Shown here: in pieces, positions 57,660-64,000 of the stretch
Position numbering within the stretch: position 1 is the stretch's first letter
Layout of the letters: each line of letters begins with the position of its first letter
Assembly (NCBI RefSeq): GCF_007751035.1
Contig: NZ_CP036433.1
Location: 7,917,001-7,981,000 of the forward strand
Direction of reading: 5' to 3'
DNA length: 64,000 nt
Source: Lignipirellula cremea
GTDB taxonomy: Bacteria; Planctomycetota; Planctomycetia; Pirellulales; Pirellulaceae
The notes under the pieces: model-generated
Database searches by the model: none
Seen by the model: the letters and a program-made list of their open reading frames with translations, nothing else
What the model was told of the DNA's origin: nothing
Translations under genes and position numbers: made by a program

Positions 57660-58871
57660 ATGAAGAAAATGTTGTTGATCGTACTGGGGCTCTTTGTCGT
57701 GCTCTGCACGCCTGTTGTCTTTGGGGTTGTTATCCAGGGCTCCAAACCGTACGTCCAGAAATTCCATCATCCCAAAATGGACTACCAGCTGGCCCAGAAG
57801 GCCAAGGCAGAAGCGCGGGCCGCCCGACTGGCTGCGCTGGAGCCCCAGGTCCCCGATACCGGCACGCCGAAAGCAGAGTTTACGGAGGTGAATCACGACT
57901 TTGGCCTGATGGCGCCCCAGTCGACCTCTCGCCATACGTTCCAGGTGCGCAACACGGGCGACGGCTACCTGCGTCTTACTCCTGGCGGCACCAGTTGCAA
58001 ATGCACGGATCTGATTGTCGACAAAACACCGATCGCTCCCGGCGGCGTCGGCGAAGTGATCATGGAATGGAATTCCGATATCAGCCGTCCTTCGTTCCGG
58101 CAGTATTCGTATGTCAAAACCAACGATCCCGACCAGCCGGAAGTCAAACTGGAAATCCACGGCCGCGTACGCGTCGTGCTGGGACAGGATCCGCCGGAAC
58201 AATGGTTCTCCCGGCTGATCCGCGGCGAGACGGCAACGGATTCTTTCGTCATTTATTCGCAGGAATTGGAATCGTTCCAGCTGGGAGACTTTGTCAGCTC
58301 CTGGTCCGGGTTGACCTGGGAAGTGAAACCGGCGCCCGTGGAGAAGCTGCAGACGCTGAACGCCAAATGCGGTTACGAAGTCACTTTGACCACTCCTTCG
58401 ACTTTTGAGGAGAACCAGTTTACCCATTGGCTGCGTTACGAAGCGATTCCCGACGATGCTTCCCAGTCGCCCCGTCCGGGCCAGATCATGGTGCACGGCC
58501 GCGTGCTGCGATGCCTGTCGGTTTATGGACATAACCTGCTGGAAGGCGGCGTGATTGATCTGGGCGTGGTCGACGAAGGAGAATCGGCGACTTCGCATCT
58601 TTACATTCGTTCACGGTCCTTTGACGGCGAACTGAAAATTCTCAAAGTGGAAGTCGAGCCGGAGTTTCTCGATGTTCAGGTGCGGCCGTTTTCCGGCGAA
58701 GGCGCCGAGCGTACGTTCCATCTCGATGTCACCATCCCCGACACCGCGCCGACCTGTCGCTATGACCAGGGAGAATGGGGATCGGTCCGCATTCATACCA
58801 ATCATCCGATCGCGCCCGATGTCAAACTCAAAGTGCAGATGCATGTGCGCAAACCGATCGTCTTTGAGTAA
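57660..58871 (+). CDS. exported DUF1573-domain protein
   Basis: A 403-residue protein with an N-terminal membrane/signal helix (residues 4-25). After a charged helical stretch, a DUF1573 domain begins near residue 75 (NHDFGLMAPQSTSRHTFQVR, then TSCKCTDLIV). A second similar immunoglobulin-like region occupies the C-terminal half. The DUF1573 family is widespread in Bacteroidetes and planctomycetes with unknown role. ATG 57660 is chosen for the signal helix. Confidence 0.85.
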   Translation: MKKMLLIVLGLFVVLCTPVVFGVVIQGSKPYVQKFHHPKMDYQLAQKAKAEARAARLAALEPQVPDTGTPKAEFTEVNHDFGLMAPQSTSRHTFQVRNTGDGYLRLTPGGTSCKCTDLIVDKTPIAPGGVGEVIMEWNSDISRPSFRQYSYVKTNDPDQPEVKLEIHGRVRVVLGQDPPEQWFSRLIRGETATDSFVIYSQELESFQLGDFVSSWSGLTWEVKPAPVEKLQTLNAKCGYEVTLTTPSTFEENQFTHWLRYEAIPDDASQSPRPGQIMVHGRVLRCLSVYGHNLLEGGVIDLGVVDEGESATSHLYIRSRSFDGELKILKVEVEPEFLDVQVRPFSGEGAERTFHLDVTIPDTAPTCRYDQGEWGSVRIHTNHPIAPDVKLKVQMHVRKPIVFE

Positions 58872-58902
58872 TGGTGCAGGTTCATCCTATCTACATTTAT
58901 GA

Positions 58903-61185
58903 ATGAGATTTATCGTGGCGTCTCAACTCCAAACCATCGCATGTTTTCAATGCGACAAAAGCAACAGTCCTGACCGTAATTTCTGTGGACACTGCGGCCA
59001 TAGTCTGTGGGCCGAATGTGAACAGTGCAGTGCCAGGTACTCCTCGGGCGAAGTCTTCTGTGGCGGTTGCGGAGTCAACCTGGCCGACAACTTCAAAGAG
59101 AAACGCGAAGCGACCGACGCCTGGTGGCGGTCTATCCAGGAAGCCCGCGACGAAGGGCGTTACGACGACGCCATGGGCTTCACCGCCAAGATCGCCAAAT
59201 CCACCCATGCCCGCCTGGCGACCGATGCGGCCAAGGCCCAGAAGCTGCTGAGAGAACTCCGCGACGAACGCGACCAGCGCATTGCCGATGCCGTCGGGCT
59301 TGTCGAAAAGGCCCAGCAGCTGTACGACAATCACGCCTACGAGTCGGCGTATATCGTGCTCGACAAGATTCCCAAGTCGCTGCGGACTCCCGAGGCAAAG
59401 AATCTCTTCCGCCAGGCGTATGATCGAAACCGCGAGGTGCTGACGCTCTCTGGCGCCATCAGGGAAGCGGTCGATAACAAGCAGTACGACAGCCTGATGC
59501 CGCTGGTCGATCGCATGCTCCGCCTGCAGCCGGCCCATGAAAAAGCCAAAGCGATCGGCGCCAAGGTGGCCCTGTACCTGGCCCAGGTGGCGGCCAAACG
59601 TTGCGAGAAGCACCAGTACCAGGAAGCGCTCGATATTTTCTGCCAGATCCCAGAGTCGTTCCAGACCGAGAAAATCACCGCCCTGGGACGCAAGGTCGAA
59701 GAGCTGGCCTGGCTGTGGGACGACATCTGCTCGACGGGCAAGCTCACGCCCACGGTTTCCGCCCTGCTGGACCGCCTGCTGGAACTGGCGCCAGGCCATC
59801 CGGCGGCCGCGCGACTAAAGGGGCAGATCCAGGCGCAAACGGCCAACAAGCCTGGCGCCGCCATCGCCCTGAAAGCGCCGCCCGAGCGGCCTCACCTGGG
59901 CGTTTTGTTCGATGCGGCCCCTGCGCAGTGGCGCGGGCTGGAAATCGACGACGCCGTCCGCAAAACACTCAGTCCGGCGTCGGATTACTTTGTGGCTGTC
60001 GGCCTGGCCCTGCAAGGCCTGGGCAAAGCCCGGTTGGGGCTGCAGCTGGCGGAAGCCCAGAAAAAGCAGAGCTTTTTCTCTCTGTCGCTGAGCCGACGCG
60101 CGCCCAAACGCCGGGTCGCCTGGGGGATCGATGTCGGCGGCTCCCGCATCAAAGCGGTGCGGCTTTCCCTGGGAGAAGGCGAAGAGCATCCCACCGTCGA
60201 ACGCGGCCTGCAGATTGAGATCCCCCTGACCGAACGCTTCCAGGGGGACGATCTCACCCAGGTGCGATTGATCAGCGACAGCCTGGAGAAACTGATCACG
60301 GCAGAAGGGATTGGAGAGGAAATCCTCTGCGTCTCCGTCCCCGGCGTGAACGTGCTATGCCGCTACTCCAACTTGCCGCCGCTGGAAACTTCCAAAGTCG
60401 CGGAGACGGTCAAAACCGAAGTCGCCACGCAGATCCCCTTCCCGATCACCGAACTCAGCTGGGACTACCAGACGCTCAGCAGCAGCGACGACCCGGACTT
60501 GCCGGCCTCTGCCGACAGCGACAAGGAAACGTCCGCCGCCGATGATCCGGCGGGCGACAGCCAACCGCAAGCTGAGAAAAAGAAGCTCCTCAAAAAGAAG
60601 AAGAAAAAGGAGGAACCCGTGGCCCGGCGGGTCATGTTGATGGCGGCCAAGAATGTCAATCTGGAGCCAATTCTGCGGCCTTTCAAAGAGAAGGAGCTGC
60701 AGCTTTCCGTGCTGCAGAGCGACGGACTGGCGCTTTACAACTGCCTGGATTATTTCGCCCAGGCAAAGCAGCAGGAGACGGGCGCACCGGCTGCGGTCGA
60801 AGCGTACCTGGACCTGGGCGCACGCTGGTCCAACTTTCTGGTGATGGGGCCAGGCGTGGTCTGGTTCCGCAGTTTTCGCACCGGGGGCGACAGTTTTTCC
60901 AAAGCGCTCGTATCCCATTTCCAATTGACCCATCCCCAGGCGGAACAGGTCAAATGCCAGCCGGCGCAGGCTCGCTCTCTCAGCCGCATGTACGGGGCCT
61001 TGTCGCCCGTCTTTCAGCAGCTGACTGAAGAGGTTCGTCTGTGCCTGCTGGGATATGAAAAGGCGCACCCGGATCAGCCGCTGACCCGCATCCGCGGGCT
61101 GGGCGGCTCGTTCCAGATCCACGGAATGTTGCGGTGCCTGCATCACGGAACCGTTACCACCACCTCCCAGGCTCCGATCGCCTGA
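58903..61185 (+). CDS. double zinc-ribbon, helical-repeat and PilM-like ATPase fusion
   Basis: A 760-residue protein. Residues 14-56 hold two zinc ribbons (CxxC at 14/17, 28/31, 39/42 and 53/56). Residues about 65-330 are helical repeats with TPR character. From about 404 (VAWGIDVGGSRIKAVRLS) to the end is an actin-fold domain like PilM, the cytoplasmic ring component of type IV pili. It contains a Lys-rich insert near 558-573. This is far larger than usual PilM (about 350). Start at ATG 58903 is used; GTG 58915 is possible. The neighbouring pseudopilins support a link to pilus-like export. Confidence 0.75.
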   Translation: MRFIVASQLQTIACFQCDKSNSPDRNFCGHCGHSLWAECEQCSARYSSGEVFCGGCGVNLADNFKEKREATDAWWRSIQEARDEGRYDDAMGFTAKIAKSTHARLATDAAKAQKLLRELRDERDQRIADAVGLVEKAQQLYDNHAYESAYIVLDKIPKSLRTPEAKNLFRQAYDRNREVLTLSGAIREAVDNKQYDSLMPLVDRMLRLQPAHEKAKAIGAKVALYLAQVAAKRCEKHQYQEALDIFCQIPESFQTEKITALGRKVEELAWLWDDICSTGKLTPTVSALLDRLLELAPGHPAAARLKGQIQAQTANKPGAAIALKAPPERPHLGVLFDAAPAQWRGLEIDDAVRKTLSPASDYFVAVGLALQGLGKARLGLQLAEAQKKQSFFSLSLSRRAPKRRVAWGIDVGGSRIKAVRLSLGEGEEHPTVERGLQIEIPLTERFQGDDLTQVRLISDSLEKLITAEGIGEEILCVSVPGVNVLCRYSNLPPLETSKVAETVKTEVATQIPFPITELSWDYQTLSSSDDPDLPASADSDKETSAADDPAGDSQPQAEKKKLLKKKKKKEEPVARRVMLMAAKNVNLEPILRPFKEKELQLSVLQSDGLALYNCLDYFAQAKQQETGAPAAVEAYLDLGARWSNFLVMGPGVVWFRSFRTGGDSFSKALVSHFQLTHPQAEQVKCQPAQARSLSRMYGALSPVFQQLTEEVRLCLLGYEKAHPDQPLTRIRGLGGSFQIHGMLRCLHHGTVTTTSQAPIA

Positions 61186-61218
61186 CCGCAACGCGAATCC
61201 TACAAGAGGAACGAGAAC

Positions 61219-63252
61219 ATGCGTAACTTTACCTTGCTGGTCCTGGCCAGTTGTATGGCGATCCTGCTGCCCGGCTGCAGCTGCAGCGAACAAAAATCCC
61301 GCCTGGAATTGGCGGCCATGCGCAAACGCGGCGACCAGGAAAGCGCAGCGCCGTCCGCCCCAGCGCCGGCGCCGGCAAAGAAGCCGCCGGCCGCAGAGGC
61401 CCCCGCCAAAACGCCCGAGCCCGTCCAGGAAACGCCCGCCGCGGCCCCCGCGCCGCCGCGGCCCAAGTACCCCACGCCCGCCACGCTGCCGAGCTTTCCG
61501 GCGCTGTCTTCCGCCGCCGCCGACGCCTCCCCCTCGAACCGCCGCCAGGCCGGCCTGGAACGACTGGCCCGCATCTCCAAGGCGATGATCGCATATCGGG
61601 AACAGACGGGACGTCTGCCGCCGGCCGCCATCACCGGAGGCGACCCGCCGCGACCGCTGCTCAGCTGGCGGGTGCTGCTGCTGCCGTATCTGGGCGAACA
61701 GGAACTCTACGAACAATTCCATCTCGACGAATCCTGGGACAGCGAACATAACCAGCCGCTGCTGGCCAGAATGCCCGATGTTTATCGCTCGGCGGAAGCA
61801 GAGCCAGGACGCACCCTGTTTCAAATCCCCAAAGCCCAGGGCGGCCTGTTCGAGGCTCCCGGCGGCCTGCCCGAAGGGCAGGTCAGCGACGGCCTGGCCC
61901 ACACACTGATGCTGCTGGAAGTTGACGCGGATTACTCCACCCCGTGGTCTCGTCCGACCGATCACCTGGTAACAGAAAATGAAGCCCTCACCGGCCTGGG
62001 CAAGCTGCGACGCGACGGGTTCTTCGCCGCCTGGGGCGACGGCAGCCTGTGCCACATCCCCAACGACATCGCCTCCCAGCGTCTGTTCGCCGTGTTCACG
62101 GCGGGTGGCAGCGAAGGCATCACCGCCGCGCACGTCTCCCAGCCTGCGGTCGCGGAAGTTCCAGGAACGCGTGAAACGGTCGCGTCCCGCTCCCCATTGG
62201 CGGAGTTTGAAGTCGCCAGTGAATTGCCTTCGGAATTGCCCTCTTCCGCCGCAAGCAGCGGCCCCCTGTTTGAAACGGCCGAATCGCTGTTCGCCCAGGG
62301 GTTTGAAAAAGAGGCCATGGCCTACTACTTTGCCGGCGTAGCGACCAGTCCCGGGGCGGAGCCCTGGAACGGCGACTGGCGCTGGTTCGCCGGAGCGCGT
62401 CGTCCGGCTCCGCTGCTGCGATGGGGACTGGGCATCGAGGTCTCCGGCGTTCCCGACAACAAGACTTCGCTGGATCCGATCGCGCAATTTGTCAATCGCT
62501 ACCCCACGCCCGCCGAAGGCGAGAACCTGACCAAATACGTGGGCGAGTTCGGCGGCTGGGCGTATTCCATGCTGCCGCGGGCCGACTCCTATCAAATGGC
62601 AGGCCGGCGGCTGCCATTGCCTCGGGCGGTGTCTGCAGTAGAACCCCAACCGCTCGACGAGCGGCACCCGGCCGACCCGATCCGCCGCCTGGCGCCGGGC
62701 GTGTTCTATCTGGGCACGCTCGATCGCAACCCGATGCTGCAGCTGGCGGAACGGGAAGGGATCGATATAGCGATCGTCTTCAAGGTGGAAATCAAAGTGA
62801 CCAAAACGGGCGTGTCCAACACCACCTCGGCCGAGATCATCGACATGTGGACGCGCGAACGTATCCTGGAAACCCGCCAGCTGAACAACCGCCAGGTCGC
62901 CCTCATCCGCCAGAACCCCTTGAAAGAAGACCCGCTGAAGGTCGTCATGGAGCAGGTCCAGTCGCGCGTGGTGGGAGAATTCAGCGGCGTCGCCCTGCCT
63001 GCGACGCTGTTGCCAGAGCACGTTCGCGGTAGAATTGCCACTCTGGCTGGCGCACGGGTCAACAACCCGCTGCCAGCCCTCGCGGAAATCCGTTTTTATC
63101 TCGCACGAGGGTTAATCGGCAAAGTAGAAGCCCAGGCGGCCTGCACCGAGATTGTTGGCGAACAAAAGGCAGAAGCCCTGTTTTCCGTAGATGCAACCGA
63201 ACGCCTGTCGGCCGTGAAGGAATGGTTGCCCGAGTTGCGCCTTACTCCGTAA
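61219..63252 (+). CDS. lipoprotein with DUF1559-like domain
   Basis: A 677-residue protein with a lipoprotein signal (LASCMAILLPGC, Cys20) and a Pro/Ala-rich linker to residue 95. A DUF1559-like region covers about 110-300 (SWRVLLLPYLGEQELYEQFH and FAAWGDGSLCHIP). It lacks a pilin-type N-terminus. The C-terminal 300 residues are of unknown type. It begins 33 bp after the PilM-like gene with AGAGGAAC upstream, so they are likely co-transcribed. Confidence 0.8.
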   Translation: MRNFTLLVLASCMAILLPGCSCSEQKSRLELAAMRKRGDQESAAPSAPAPAPAKKPPAAEAPAKTPEPVQETPAAAPAPPRPKYPTPATLPSFPALSSAAADASPSNRRQAGLERLARISKAMIAYREQTGRLPPAAITGGDPPRPLLSWRVLLLPYLGEQELYEQFHLDESWDSEHNQPLLARMPDVYRSAEAEPGRTLFQIPKAQGGLFEAPGGLPEGQVSDGLAHTLMLLEVDADYSTPWSRPTDHLVTENEALTGLGKLRRDGFFAAWGDGSLCHIPNDIASQRLFAVFTAGGSEGITAAHVSQPAVAEVPGTRETVASRSPLAEFEVASELPSELPSSAASSGPLFETAESLFAQGFEKEAMAYYFAGVATSPGAEPWNGDWRWFAGARRPAPLLRWGLGIEVSGVPDNKTSLDPIAQFVNRYPTPAEGENLTKYVGEFGGWAYSMLPRADSYQMAGRRLPLPRAVSAVEPQPLDERHPADPIRRLAPGVFYLGTLDRNPMLQLAEREGIDIAIVFKVEIKVTKTGVSNTTSAEIIDMWTRERILETRQLNNRQVALIRQNPLKEDPLKVVMEQVQSRVVGEFSGVALPATLLPEHVRGRIATLAGARVNNPLPALAEIRFYLARGLIGKVEAQAACTEIVGEQKAEALFSVDATERLSAVKEWLPELRLTP

Positions 63253-63315
63253 TCCGGCTCCAAGGCGCGATCGGTCGACGTCGCCGATTCGCCTGCTCCT
63301 TGACCGGGTGACATT

Positions 63316-64000
63316 GTGGAACAACATCGAGTCGTGATTATCGGCGGGGGCTTTGGCGGTCTGGCGGTCGCCAAAGGGTTGCGCGACCCGGCGATTGCGG
63401 GGACGCTGATCGACAGGCGTAACTTTCATCTGTTCCAGCCGTTGCTGTACCAGGTGGCGACCGGCGGGCTGTCCCCGGCGAATATCTCGGCCCCGTTGCG
63501 GTCGGTGCTCCGGCGCCAAAAGAACGTACAGGTGCTGCTGGCGAAGGTCGTGGGGATCGACACGGCCGCTGGTCAGGTGCAGCTGGAGCAGGGCGTGCTT
63601 CCCTTTGATACGTTGATCGTCGCCGCCGGGATGCGGCATCATTACTTTGGCCACGACGATTGGGCCCGACTGGCGCCAGGACTAAAGACGATCGAAGAAG
63701 CGACCGAGATCCGTCGCCGCGTGCTGTCGGCCTTTGAACAAGCCGAACGGGAAACCGATCCCGCAGCCGTCCGCCGCTGGCTGACCTTTGTGGTGATCGG
63801 CGGGGGACCGACCGGCGTCGAACTGTCGGGCGCCATTGCCGAACTGTCCCGGCATACGCTGCGGGGCAACTTCCGTAGCATCGATCCGGCGTCCGCCCAT
63901 GTGGTGCTGATCGAAGGCAACGACCGCGTGCTGCCGCCGTTCCCGCCGAAACTTTCCCAAAAGGCCCAGCAATCGCTGGAACGGCTGGGCGTCGAAGTCC
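63316..64000 (+). CDS. ndh: type II NADH dehydrogenase (N-terminal part; runs off window)
   Basis: The first 228 codons of an FAD/NAD-binding oxidoreductase. VVIIGGGFGGLAVAKGL is the FAD dinucleotide site; LFQPLLYQVATGGLSP is the NDH-2 signature; the NAD site is FVVIGGGPTGVELSGAIAEL. GTG 63316 is the start. NDH-2 transfers electrons from NADH to quinone without proton pumping and would feed the quinol pool used by ACIII. The C-terminal membrane-binding part is outside the window. Confidence 0.92.
   Translation, partial: MEQHRVVIIGGGFGGLAVAKGLRDPAIAGTLIDRRNFHLFQPLLYQVATGGLSPANISAPLRSVLRRQKNVQVLLAKVVGIDTAAGQVQLEQGVLPFDTLIVAAGMRHHYFGHDDWARLAPGLKTIEEATEIRRRVLSAFEQAERETDPAAVRRWLTFVVIGGGPTGVELSGAIAELSRHTLRGNFRSIDPASAHVVLIEGNDRVLPPFPPKLSQKAQQSLERLGVEV

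Overview
The window looks like a chromosome segment of a planctomycete, most likely of the Pirellulales type. It is GC-rich. It has large Ser/Thr-kinase and FHA proteins, giant type-IV-pilin-like (H-x9-DG) proteins, DUF1573, NPCBM and SGNH secretory proteins, an Alternative Complex III / cytochrome oxidase super-operon, and small membrane-anchored leucine-rich-repeat proteins. Many genes start with GTG and several have only weak Shine-Dalgarno sequences. The assignment comes from gene content alone; there is no rRNA or other marker gene here.

Layout. 1-10.4 kb: an FHA/coiled-coil giant running off the left edge, tRNA-dihydrouridine synthase, acetolactate synthase large subunit, a membrane-anchored methyltransferase and a Ser/Thr kinase with a C-terminal sensor. 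10.6-20.8 kb: a BASS-type transporter, then a signalling/secretion neighbourhood (membrane FHA protein, CpaF-like ATPase, pseudokinase/PEGA/TPR protein), YjbQ, a membrane protein, an orphan histidine kinase and a YhbQ-type GIY-YIG protein. 20.8-25.0 kb: an accessory island with an ISAs1-family insertion sequence, three copies of an 88-bp inverted-repeat element, a larger element with the same ends, and AT-richer leucine-rich-repeat genes, one of them cut at its 5' end.

25.3-38.2 kb: a tightly overlapping operon for actABCDEF (Alternative Complex III), a small membrane protein, an SCO-type copper chaperone and cytochrome c oxidase subunits II, I, III and IV. Quinol electrons would pass through ACIII to a caa3-like oxidase whose subunit I carries the A2-type YSHP signature. 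actE appears to have extra DNA between its start and its lipoprotein signal. 38.5-42.1 kb: a 1182-residue protein that I think is a PPi-type PEP carboxykinase. 42.2-46.9 kb: a DUF4139-like protein, another leucine-rich-repeat gene, the second ISAs1 copy and a DUF427 protein.

47.0-54.1 kb (minus strand): an intact HtrA-type protease followed by two protease-fold proteins that have each lost the whole catalytic triad, plus an NPCBM protein, an SGNH hydrolase and a HAD hydrolase. 54.5-64 kb: two giant pseudopilins, a DUF1573 protein, a zinc-ribbon/PilM-like fusion, a DUF1559-like lipoprotein and the start of a type II NADH dehydrogenase.

The most noteworthy signals are the 88-bp repeat family, a hairpin family with apparent compensatory changes, the protease/pseudoprotease operon, the FHA-CpaF-pseudokinase group, the interrupted actE leader and the zinc-ribbon/PilM fusion. 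No tRNA, rRNA or CRISPR array was found.
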